DNA from: Panulirus ornatus
Taxonomy: Eukaryota; Arthropoda; Malacostraca; Decapoda; Palinuridae
Assembly (NCBI RefSeq): GCF_036320965.1
Contig: NC_092258.1
Location: forward strand, 1,336,001 to 1,400,000
Direction of reading: 5' to 3'
Length of the DNA stretch: 64,000 nucleotides
Below, piece by piece: positions 1 through 12,700 of this stretch (the first letter of the stretch is position 1; every line of letters starts with the position of its first letter). The translations under genes were made by a program, and so were the position numbers. Below the pieces are notes generated by a model, which saw only the letters and a list, made by a program, of their open reading frames with translations, made no database searches and was not told the DNA's origin.

Positions 1-305
1 TAATTTATGAATATACTTTATCAAGAATATGACATATAAAATGGTGAAATCTGAAGTGATGTCACCAACATTAGAACTATACTTCCTCTCTCTGAAGTCT
101 TGAGAGTGACTTAAAAAAGTTTGAAAAGATATGTGTTATGGAGACATTCAATACCCATATCTGTGTCAACCCCATCCATACTCTTCTCAAGAATTCTGTC
201 TTGAAATTGTACCAAGAAATGTAGGTGTGTAAAAGTACATTCATGGCATTTCCCAAGCACACAAACTTGTATGTTCTAAGAAATTAAAGGGTTAAAAATC
301 CTTAC

Positions 306-506
306 CATTGTTAACTGTACAATACCTTTCTCTACTAACCTTGGTAGACGGCCTTCCTTGAGCCAGTCCTGGTGATGCCTGAACTTGTGTGAGGATCGTT
401 CCAGCTTTGGATGGTCACAAAGGGAGCAAATGTATTTGTCTGGTACCTGGTCTTCCCCAACTATGTTGTAACAAGCACCATGTTGCCAGCACAGACATAC
501 ATCACA
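306..506 (-). CDS. PHF20: PHF20-like exon 20 (rest of PHD finger)
   Basis: 201 nt, phase 0, encode residues 962-1028. [20 protein letters not shown] then YICSLC supply Cys962, Cys965, His970, Cys973, Cys988 and Cys991, completing a C4HC3 PHD finger; [17 protein letters not shown] follows, as in PHF20 (DWLK-G). The donor GTAAGG at 305-304 is preferred; an earlier GT at 325-324 is possible. The C-terminus lies beyond the window. Confidence 0.93.
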
Positions 507-3500
507 CTACAGGGTTAAATGTATGAAATAAGTGACGAACTTCTGAATTAAACATATGGTAGTAATAAAGTCTTATCATTCATATGAAGATGCTGTGGTG
601 ATATAAAGGTGTATCAAACTTTTATCAAAATTTTTTTTTCCTAACTATAACATGAGTTAATCTGGTAAACAAAACACCTGTAGCATGAGTCCCTCCTCCT
701 CAGTAGATCCACAGCCACAATTGATGATTTCTGCAGAAGACTCTTGAACACATGAATTCTCTGCTCCTTCAGCCCAAGTATCAGTAGTGTCCTCTTCTAC
801 TTCTAAGTTTGGAGGTTCTAAAGAAGGGAAACAAGGAAACTTTAATACATATTTCTATTATGTAATGAATAGATCTTCCATATAAAACACTGCTCAATTC
901 ATTATATATGAAGAGATTTTCAATCTCTCCAGTAAGACTCAGTTGCAATTTCAAATGTACCCAAAACTGTACCCCTATCCTAATCCAAATTTTTGATGAG
1001 TATTTTTACCTTCAGAACTATGAGCTTTCTTGACTGGGGAAGCTGAGACACTGGCTTCAGATACAAAAGAATCTGAAAGCATTCAGAATAAGGATGAAGA
1101 ATAGTTAATATTGCATATTCATTTCTCATCACAGTCTTCTGTTTTTGAGGCTCTTCACATGCAGTAGCACATAATACACTTTACAATAAAAAAGAATTGG
1201 TGTATAACTTCTTTGTTTAAAAAAGTGAGAAAGTGAAATGTGGGTCAATGGCATAAGCATGAATAATAGGGAATAAGCAGATTAAGTGGGTTTTGAGAAA
1301 TTGACTTGAAAATATTGTAGAAAACAGAGGAATGAAGGTACTTTATATCCCTTAGGACATGGGAGAAAGAACAGAACCTTTCTATCTTTTGTATGTCACA
1401 AAAGATAACTAAAAGGGGCTGGAAATTTTCCTAGCAAACTAGGAAATCTGTTAAAAAGACTCAATTAATGACTTGGGAATTATGGTAATTAAAAAGCTCA
1501 AAATTATGATAAGAAATTATATTTTCCAGTAATGAAAATGACAACATTCAACTTAAGAGAGCACTGATGACGAGGCTCATTAGATACATCAAAAGCAAAC
1601 TTGAATACTGCTGCATTATGTGGTCAACATCAAGACACAGGGGAAAGAATTCAGAAAGAATTCAGAAACAATTCACAAGCAAAGCTCAGGGAATGGTACA
1701 GTTGAATTATCAAGAGAGCTTCCAAGAACTCGAATTCTACCACTCAGAAAAAAGTTTATCTGTCTCTTTTTATGTGAGCAATGGTTGTAGTCTCAATGTA
1801 GAGGTGCTGTTTCCTGTGGGGCATGGTGGCACCAGGAATGGATTGAAGGTAAGCAAGTATGAAAATGTACATGCGTTTATATGTATATATATGTATATGT
1901 AAGTATATGTGTATATGTTGGTATGTGTATGTGTATGTATTTGTACTTGTATGGGCGTTTATGTATACATATGTGACTATGAATGGATGGTGCCATTCTT
2001 TGTCTGTTTCCTGTTGATATGTATATGTATATACCTGAATATAGTGCATATGAACACACACTTCCATAGTACATGCAATACTCTTCAACAGTCAGGATTT
2101 GAACCCAGGACCTTTTGCATGGTATCATGGACACTAAAAGCTAGGCTATGATTGCCCCTAATAGGGAAATGAATATTTGATTACATGTAATAGAATACCC
2201 TTCATCTCACATCCATGAGCAACAGGGTCTACACCAGTCAAATCCCATCAGGCTTACATTACCAGCAGTTAGCATTTTACAGAACCTTGCACAAATGCTG
2301 AGATACATGAACACAAATATACTGCATACAAAAGTGCTCTTCCAAAGAACACATAGTACCCTCTAACAGCCAGTCATGTGGCTAGTGATCCTGAATACCA
2401 CAGAAAAGGCCCTGGCTTCAAATCCTCAGACACCAACTTCTGCAGTTTCTTACTTGAATCTTCTGCCATTACTGTGCCATCAGCAAACAAATGAATCCCT
2501 TCCCAGGCCTCTTTAACCCATACAGACTGCATTCCTTTCCCTGTCTTCAAGACCCTTGTATTAACAAGCTTCACCACTCCATTCATAAATGAATCAAACA
2601 GCTATGGTGACATCACACACCCCTATCAAAGACCTCCCTTCACCTGGAACCACTCACCCTCCTCTCTGCCTATTGCACACATGCCATACCCTTTTGATAA
2701 ACACTCCTCGCTGCCTCTAATAACTTTTTTCCTGCGTCATATATTCATAACACCTTACAAAAAGCATATCTAACAACCCTATCATAGGCTTTCTCCAGAT
2801 CCATAAATGCTACAAGAAGGAACAGAGAATTGGGCCAGGTGAGGGTAGTCCCTCAAAGGCTCAGTCCTCTGTTCTTAACGCTACCTCGCTAATGCGGGAA
2901 ATGGCGAATAGTTTGAAAGAATTTCTCAAACATTCTTCAAAACAAATACCTGTTCCAGAACCCTCTACCACTCCTGAGGCCACATTATTCTTCCTCTACA
3001 CCCACACCAGTGAGACTTTGCTCTTCACATGGCAAGAGGTAGGCATGCTGCCAACCAGGATACTAGGCTACAAAATGGAAAAGCCTATTTGATTAGGCTA
3101 GAAAAGGGAAAAGTCTATTTGAATACCTGATTTCCCATTTATCCTATAACTAATGTGAGTCTCAAATGAGGCCTATCCCTACACCCAACAACCCAGTAAT
3201 AACTTCTCAAGTTTAGACAAGAAATATGATCCTGAAATAAAAGTATAACAATGCACACATCTATAGAACATACAAATGCCTCCAACAGCGAGATTTGAAC
3301 TACAATTTATGTGGCGAGAGGTAGGCATGCTATCAACCAAGCCACTATTGGGTATATCATTTAAGGGAAGCATTCTATTCAACTAATGGAATACCCTACA
3401 TCATATCCACTCACCCTATTAGATAACATGGGTCTTTGATGGGGCCAGTCCCTACACCTCATAACACCTTTTTACCATGTTCACAGGCAATCACAGAGAA

Positions 3501-3755
3501 CATACAATTAAAAAATAAATGAATGATAATGCACACATAAACAGAAAATGAAAACACTTCTGCCACTGAGACTGGAACCACCATTCACATGGCAAGAGGG
3601 AGGCACATCTGCAGCATGGTTGGTACCATGCCATTCACTATCCAAGTGGTTCATTTCTCACTGGTGGTATTATTATATTCTATGGATGTGTGCCTCAATA
3701 TGCACTTATTTCATTATATGTCCTCCACGTTTGTCAGTAATCTTGGTAAAAAGGT

Positions 3756-3790
<35 letters not shown>

Positions 3791-6700
3791 CTTTGTCGCT
3801 GTCTCCCGCGTTTGCGAGGTAGCGCGAGGAAACAGACGAAAGAAATGGCCCAACCCCCATACACACGTACATACACACGTCCACACACGCAAATATACAT
3901 ACCTACACAGCTTTCCATGGTTTACCCCAGACGCTTCACATGCCTTGATTCAATCCACTGACAGCACGTCAACCCCTGTATACCACATCGCTCCAATTCA
4001 CTCTATTCCTTGCCCTCCTTTCACCCTCCTGCATGTTCAGGCCCCGATCACACAAAATCTTTTTCACTCCATCTTTCCACCTCCAATTTGGTCTCCCTCT
4101 TCTCCTCGTTCCCTCCACCTCCGACACATATATCCTCTTGGTCAATCTTTCCTCACTCATTCTCTCCATGTGCCCAAACCATTTCAAAACACCCTCTTCT
4201 GCTCTCTCAACCACGCTCTTTTTATTTCCACACATCTCTCTTACCCTTACGTTACTTACTCGATCAAACCACCTCACACCACACATTGTCCTCAAACATC
4301 TCATTTCCAGCACATCCATCCTCCTGCGCACAACTCTATCCATAGCCCACGCCTCGCAACCATACAACATTGTTGGAACCACTATTCCTTCAAACATACC
4401 CATTTTTGCTTTCCGAGATAATGTTCTCGACTTCCACACATTTTTCAAGGCTCCCAAAATTTTCGCCCCCTCCCCCACCCTATGATCCACTTCCGCTTCC
4501 ATGGTTCCATCCGCTGACAGATCCACTCCCAGATATCTAAAACACTTCACTTCCTCCAGTTTTTCTCCATTCAAACTCACCTCCCAATTGACTTGACCCT
4601 CAACCCTACTGTACCTAATAACCTTGCTCTTATTCACATTTACTCTTAACTTTCTTCTTCCACACACTTTACCAAACTCAGTCACCAGCTTCTGCAGTTT
4701 CTCACATGAATCAGGTAATATGGATGAAATTACTCTGTTACAGTACTGATGGTGCGTCACCATTCATGGGGTGTAATGAAGCAGGGTAGTAAAAAATTCC
4801 ACAATAATTCCTTAAGGCTGGTGTACTAGTTCTGTTTATATGACTTTTTTCTATATTACCATCTAATGCATGGTCTACCCTGCTTCTTTGTTGACAACAA
4901 ATGAGGCCAGAACAATGAAAACAAATAGCTAAGATAAAACATTATGCGGATAAGAAAAAAAATGAATTTTCATGCTTAGAAAAAGTACAAAAATAAAAAT
5001 ACCGTGTGATCAACAGAAAGGAAGATATGAAATTATCATTTCTATCTTACCATGAGAGGCTGAAACATTCATTTTGGATGGTGCAGATCCTTTGCGTTTG
5101 CTGTATCTGTACTTAGTTGCTGCCTTGGTTTCTTGCAGGTCATCCTCACTCATACTTTCTGAGGGAGCTGTTACAACAGAAATGATGGGCTAGAAAAACT
5201 GTTCTTATTAAGAAAGACTTGTTTCTTTAACTTATAAAATGCTAACAGCAGAAATTTTAGTATAGATGATCTCTCAGGGTAGCCTTATGAATAGTTAACA
5301 GGACCCTAATCAGAGCAGCATGTGTGAAAGAGTGACTACCATCCACCAATAACCAACCACCTTGCCTCCTGCTAAAGTGCTATACCAGTCTTAGGTCATA
5401 TAACACACTGACTATCAGTTCTGACATGGTTCAGACTAAGCAAACATACAATATGTGAAGGACAGTAATCACAGTTTCCGTAGCTCACACCTGTCACATT
5501 ATAGGTACTGTACTTGTATTCAAGACTACTTTCTTGTATCTAGCCATTTTGATAACTGTTTCTTTCCCTACACCTTGAAGCTTTGGAACTCTCTGTCCTC
5601 TCATGTCTTTCCTAATGACTATGATACAGCACAACTTAAAAGCGTTTTTTTGCTTCCTCCAAAATTCATAAATACTTTCCATTGTCTCTTCTTTTTCCCT
5701 TTCATAATCTTCTCTATATTTCAGGAAACAGCCCCCCCAAGAGAGGTAATGCTGAGAAAAGACAAAAAGGCCACATTCATTCACACTCAATCTCGAGCTG
5801 GCATGTATAATGCACCACAACCACAGCTCCCTTTCCACATCCAGGCTCCACAGACCTTTCTATGGTTTACCTCAGATGCTTCACATGCCCTGGTTCAATC
5901 CACTGACAGCACGGTGACCCAGGTATACCACATCGTTCCAATTCACTGTATTCCTTGCATACCTTTCACCCTCCTGTATGTTCAGGTCCTGATCGCTCAA
6001 AATCTTTTTCACTCCATCCTTCCACCTCCAATTTGGTCTCCTGTTCTTCTTCCCTCCACCTCTGACACATATATCCTCTCTGTCAATCTTTCCTCACTCA
6101 TTCTCTCCATATGTCTAAACCATTTCAACACACCCTCTTCTGCTCTCTCAACCGCACTCTTTTTATATCTCTCTTACCCTTTCATTACTTACAAAATTAA
6201 ACCACTTCACACCACATATTTTTCTGAAACATTTCATTTCTAACACATCCACCTTCCTCCATACAACCCTATCTATAGCCCATGCCTCGCAACCATATAA
6301 CTTTGTTGGAACTACTATTCCTTCAAACATACCCATTATTGCTCACTGAGATAATGATCTCTCCTTCCACACATTCTTCATCACTTCCAGAACCTTTGCC
6401 CCCTTCCCTAACTCTAGAGACTGACTGTGAACGAATGTGGCCCTTTTTGTCTCTTTTCCTGGTGCTGCCATGCGGAAGCAGGGGGCAGCAATGCTGTTTC
6501 CTGTGGGACCGGGAAGCGACAGGAAAGGATGAAGCTAAGCAAGTATCAATATGTATATGTGTATACGTATATATTTGTGTATGTATATGTATGTGTATAT
6601 GTTGATATGTATATGAGTGTGTATGGGCGTTTATGTATATATAAGTGCATATGAGTGGATGGGCCACTCTTTGCCTGTTTCCTGGCGCTACCTCGCTGAA

Positions 6701-9700
6701 GCGGGAAACAAAATTCAAATATGATAGAAAAACAAATTTCGTACATATTTGCTGTTTCCCATTAGTGAGGTAGCATTAAGAACAGAAGACTGAGCCTTAG
6801 AGGGAATATCCTCACTTGGCCCCCTTCTCTGGTGTGACAATCAGCCCACCTGATTTTCTCTTCTTGGTCTTTGAATCTCCTCGGGTTTTCCTTCTTTCCC
6901 TTCTGTCTTTCCTTTTCTGTGACAGTTCCCCTTCACATGGCACATAATCTGGATCCTCTGCATGGACAACATCCCCAAGGACTGGTCCTTCTTCTTCAAG
7001 ATCATCTATATAGTCAGTTATTTCTTCTTTTACTTCTGTTTCATCCTCAGAGAGAGATTTTGTCTGTTAAAATTGCAAAGAATATAAATCACTTCCAGAC
7101 CTGGCCTAAAGGTAAAGTAAACTTCATTTGCTACAAGTAAAACTTTGACATAAACAAATCTCTCACAGATTATACAGTACCAGAAATCCCTACAGACTAG
7201 CATCTAATTCTAGCTTTTTATGACCAAAGTTACACTGAAGGTTAAAGTAAAGCTTTAAAAGATGGATGAATGAAAGATGGATGGAAGAATATATGAAAAC
7301 AATAATGGGCAAAGCAATTCCTAAATGTCTATCAAACTGCCCAGGTGACACAAAAATGTAGTTCAAGCAAAGCTCCTTACCACTTCAGATTCTGTCTTTA
7401 TAACATCTTTTTTCTTGGTTTCTTTGGAAGTTGATGCCCCTTTCAATGATCCTTGATTTTTCTTCTCTCCTACCTTAGTTCGAGCCTCACTTGAACTCCC
7501 AGCTACAATTCCACGTGGCAATTTCTTTGAGGAAGTTTCTGGTTTTAACACTTTGTCTGCAGGTGGAGATGCATGTGTGGGAGATGCATTAACATCTAAA
7601 TGATCTCCAACTGTGCGAGCATACGCCAAGTCAGCCACATTTGGTGCCCAGCTGCTGCTTTTCTTTAGGATCTCTGGGTGATAGTGCTTGATATGCATCT
7701 GCAAAGTAGGAGAGAGGGCTCATTATATGAAGGCATATACATGGTAAAGTTTACTGATATAATCAGATTGAAATAAAGGCAATCCTTATGTCTGTTACAT
7801 ACTGATAAAGTTAAACCAATGATTGAGTTTATGTAGATGTAATATAACATTTTAAGAATATCTGATGTGAGGAATGTTTTCAGAGAAAACTGAAAGATAA
7901 TGATTACTATAGCATGTAACAGAATTATGTAAATGATAGTGATGTTCTTTAAACACATACAGATTTATAGACTGTGGCAAAGTACTTTAAAAATCTTTTT
8001 TTGGCAAACAGAACTGAATATACATTAAAAATGAGGTGGTCACATCTACGAAATAGGTACCAGAAGGGTGAAATACAGTTGGATATTGAGTCTGAATATG
8101 TTTACAGAACTGAAGGTACAAGCATATAAGAATAAGGTGGCTGCCTCTGTAAAATGGGGAACTGGAGTCGGATGTGGTTTGAAGATGGAAAATTGGGATG
8201 TTACAGAAGTTTTGATATCTGATTATACTTTCCATATGGACAGTGGAATGGAAACTTAGATGCAAAAGAAGATGCTGCAAGACAGGCAAACAACTTGGGG
8301 GTTAAGGAGAGTAATAGATGGAAAATCCAACCTACGACAGATAGAGGGATAGTCTAGTTCTAACAATGCCTAAAGAACCATCAAGATCAGATGATAGAAT
8401 TTTCCTTCTGCAAGACAAGCACATAACAGAGTAGAAGAAACCTACAGATGCACACACGAAACTTTCTTTCCCTTCCTTCTCATAGGCACTAGAAGTCTTT
8501 CCTAGGGGTCAACACAAATCCAATGATCTTTGTAAGTTAAACTAAATTCTCCAAAATGGTAGGGAAGGAAAGACAAACCCTGTTGGAAAAACAAGCCACA
8601 TTAAATGTAAACATCTTTGCACAAAGAAATCATCTATACTGAATCAGAGCAGGTTTTTCTCTATAAAAGGTCTTGATCACTTTTTACAAAAAATCGAATA
8701 GACAGCATGGCAGAAAAGAAGGTAAAATTATCCAAAAATTTCTGAAAAATAGGTTATGATTTAAAGCTCTTTTATTGTGGGAACAATACGTTTGTGAATC
8801 AAGAACCATTGCAACACAAACCTCGCCAGGTGGTAGAGTGTCCCACAGTGTATCGAGACAGACTTCCCCAGAACTTTTTTTAAAGGGGAAGTAAATGTTT
8901 ATAGTTGTGTTACTGGAGTGATAGTTTTCATACATGGTGCTTTGACAAGAAAATAGTGAAATTGGAAAAAATGTAGCTTAGACATTGAAGCTTATTGATA
9001 CAGTGGTTAAATTGATGAGAACTACTATTGTCATTTGTGTAAATAAATCATAATTTCCTTTTTCCATAGCCTGAGGTTGAACCAGTATGTGACATTCATT
9101 TTTTCATTTCATTTCAAGCTAGAAGTTTCAGTTTTCTAAATTGTTTCTTACATTTTTCATATGTATATATATGTATGTGTGTGTGTGTGTGTGTGTATAT
9201 GTGCGTATGTATGTGTATGTGTGTGTATGTGTATATATATATATATACATTATCCCTGGGGATAGGGGTGAGGGAGTGCTTCCCACGCGTTCCTCGCGTG
9301 TCGTAGAAAGCGACTAGAGGGGACGGGAGCGGGGGGCCGGAAATCCTCCCCTCCTTGTATTTTTTTTAACTTTCTAAAATGGGAAACAGAAGAAGGAGTC
9401 ACGCGGGGAGTGCTCATCCTCCGCGAAGGCTCAGATTGGGGTGCCTAAATGTGTGTGGATGTAACCAAGATGTGAAAAAAGGAGAGATAGGTAGTATGTT
9501 TGAGGAAAGGAACCTGGATGTTTTGGCTCTGAGTGAAACGAAGCTCAAGGGTAAAGGGGAAGAGTGGTTTGGGAATGTCTTGGGAGTAAAGTCAGGGGTT
9601 AGTGAGAGGACAAGAGCAAGGGAAGGAGTAACAGTACTCCTGAAACAGGAGTTGTGGGAGTATGTGATAGAATGTAAGAAAGTAAATTCTCGATTAATAT

Positions 9701-12700
9701 GGGTAAAACTGAAAGTTGATGGAGAGAGATGGGTGATTATTGGTGCATATGCACCTGGGCATGAGAAGAAAGATCATGAGAGGCAAGTGTTTTGGAAGCA
9801 GCTGAATGAGTGTGTTAGTGGTTTTGATGCACGAGACCGGGTTATAGTGGTGGGTGATTTGAATGCAAAGGTGAGTAGTGTGGCAGTTGAGGGAATAATT
9901 GGTATACATGGGGTGTTCAGTGTTGTAAATGGAAATGGTGAAGAGCTTGTAGATTTATGTGCTGAAAAAGGACTGATGATTGGGAATACCTGGTTTAAAA
10001 AGCGAGATATACATAAGTATACTTATGTAAGTAGGAGAGATGGCCAGAGAGCGTTATTGGATTACGTGTTAATTGACAGGCGCGCGAAAGAGAGACTTTT
10101 GGATGTTAATGTGCTGAGAGGTGCAACTGGAGGGATGTCTGATCATTATCTTGTGGAGGCTAAGGTGAAGATTTGTATGGATTTTCAGAAAAGAAGAGTG
10201 AATGTTGGGGTGAAGAGGGTGGTGAGAGTAAGTGAGCTTGGGAAGGAGACTTGTGTGAGGAAGTACCAGGAGAGACTGAGTACAGAATGGAAAAAGGTGA
10301 GAACAATGGAAGTAAGGGGAGTGGGGGAGGAAGGGGATGTATTTAGGGAATCAGTGATGGATTGCGCAAAAGATGCTTGTGGCATGAGAAGAGTGGGAGG
10401 TGGGTTGATTAGAAAGGGTAGTGAGTGGTGGGATGAAGAAGTAAGAGTGTTGGTGAAAGAGAAGAGAGAGGCATTTGGACGATTTTTGCAGGGAAAAAAT
10501 GCAATTGAGTGGAAGATGTATAAAAGAAAGAGACAGGAGGTCAAGAGAAAGGTGCAAGAGGTGAAAAAAAGGGCAAATGAGAGTTGGGGTGAGAGAGTAT
10601 CATTAAATTTTAGGGAGAATAAAAAGATGTTCTGGAAGGAGGTAAATAAAGTGCGTAAGACAAGGGAGCAAATGGGAACTTCAGTGAAGGGCGCAAATGG
10701 GGAGGTGATAACAAGTAGTGGTGATGTGAGAAGGAGATGGAGTGAGTATTTTGAAGGTTTGTTGAATGTGTTTGATGATAGAGTGGCAGATATAGGGTGT
10801 TTTGGTCGAGGTGGTGTGCAAAGTGAGAGGGTTAGGGAAAATGATTTGGTAAACAGAGAAGAGGTAGTAAAAGCTTTGCGGAAGATGAAAGCCGGCAAGG
10901 CAGCAGGTTTGGATGGTATTGCAGTGGAATTTATTAAAAAAGGGGGTGACTGTATTGTTGACTGGTTGGTAAGGTTATTTAATGTATGTATGACTCATGG
11001 TGAGGTGCCTGAGGATTGGCGGAATGCGTGCATAGTGCCATTGTACAAAGGCAAAGGGGATAAGAGTGAGTGCTCAAATTACAGAGGTATAAGTTTGTTG
11101 AGTATTCCTGGTAAATTATATGGGAGGGTATTGATTGAGAGGGTGAAGGCATGTACAGAGCATCAGATTGGGGAAGAGCAGTGTGGTTTCAGAAGTGGTA
11201 GAGGATGTGTGGATCAGGTGTTTGCTTTGAAGAATGTATGCGAGAAATACTTAGAAAAGCAAATGGATTTGTATGTAGCATTTATGGATCTGGAGAAGGC
11301 ATATGATAGAGTTGATAGAGATGCTCTGTGGAAGGTATTAAGAATATATGGTGTGGGAGGCAAGTTGTTAGAAGCAGTGAACAGTTTTTATCGAGGATGT
11401 AAGGCATGTGTACGTGTAGGAAGAGAGGAAAGTGATTGGTTCTCAGTGAATGTAGGTTTGCGGCAGGGGTGTGTGATGTCTCCATGGTTGTTTAATTTGT
11501 TTATGGATGGGGTTGTTAGGGAGGTGAATGCAAGAGTTTTGGAAAGAGGGGCAAGAATGAAGTTTGTTGGGGATGAGAGAGCTTGGGAAGTGAGTCAGTT
11601 GTTGTTCGCTGATGATACAGCGCTGGTGGCTGATTCATGTGAGAAACTGCAGAAGCTGGTGACTGAGTTTGGTAAAGTGTGTGGAAGAAGAAAGTTAAGA
11701 GTAAATGTGAATAAGAGCAAGGTTATTAGGTACAGTAGGGTTGAGGGTCAAGTCAATTGGGAGGTGAGTCTGAATGGAGAAAAACTGGAGGAAGTGAAGT
11801 GTTTTAGATATCTGGGAGTGGATCTGGCAGCGGATGGAACCATGGAAGCGGAAGTGGATCATAGGGTGGGGGAGGGGGCGAAAATTCTGGGAGCCTTGAA
11901 GAATGTGTGGAAGTCAAGAACATTATCTCGGAAAGCAAAAATGGGTATGTTTGAAGGAATAGTGGTTCCAACAATGTTGTATGGTTGCGAGGCGTGGGCT
12001 ATGGATAGAGTTGTGCGCAGGAGGATGGATGTGCTGGAAATGAGATGTTTGAGGACAATGTGTGGTGTGAGGTGGTTTGATCGAGTAAGTAACGTAAGGG
12101 TAAGAGAGATGTGTGGAAATAAAAAGAGCGTGGTTGAGAGAGCAGAAGAGGGTGTTTTGAAATGGTTTGGTCACATGGAGAGAATGAGTGAGGAAAGATT
12201 GACCAAGAGGAGATATGTGTCGGAGGTGGAGGGAACGAGGAGAAGAGGGAGACCAAATTGGAGGTGGAAGGATGGAGTGAAAAAGATTTTGTGTGATCGG
12301 GGCCTGAACATGCAGGAGGGTGAAAGGAGGGCAAGGAATAGAGTGAATTGGAGCGATGTGGTATACCAGGGTTGACGTGCTGTCAGTGGAAGAAGAAAGT
12401 TAAGAGTAAATGTGAATAAGAGCAAGGTTATTAGGTACAGTAGGGTTGAGGGTCAAGTCAATTGGGAGGTGAGTTTGAATGGAGAAAAACTGGAGGAAGT
12501 GAAGTGTTTTAGATATCTGGGAGTGGATCTGGCAGCGGATGGAACCATGGAAGTGGAAGTGGATCATAGGCTGGGGGAGGGGGCGAAAATTCTGGGGGCC
12601 TTGAAGAATGTGTGGAAGTCGAGAACATTATCTCGGAAAGCAAAAATGGGTATGTTTGAAGGAATAGTGGTTCCAACAATGTTGTATGGTTGCGAGGCGT

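Noticed and set aside
1756..2134. Tyr/His/Thr-rich minus-strand ORFs
   Set aside because: They translate the TATGTATATG-rich 3' UTR of an RTE tail.
3240..3350. tRNA gene
   Set aside because: A- and B-box-like parts exist, but no cloverleaf or anticodon stem can be drawn; better explained as a tRNA-derived SINE.
5494..5838. 114-codon minus-strand ORF
   Set aside because: It is the shadow of the plus-strand Jockey-like C-terminus and adjoining RTE tail.
10185..10898. Long antisense ORFs (up to 237 codons) within RTE copies, also at 39185, 43200, 35128, 40902 and 51077
   Set aside because: They mirror the RTE coding strand, are rich in Ser, Pro, Leu and His, and vanish wherever the sense ORF is absent. 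They follow from the low C content of the sense strand.
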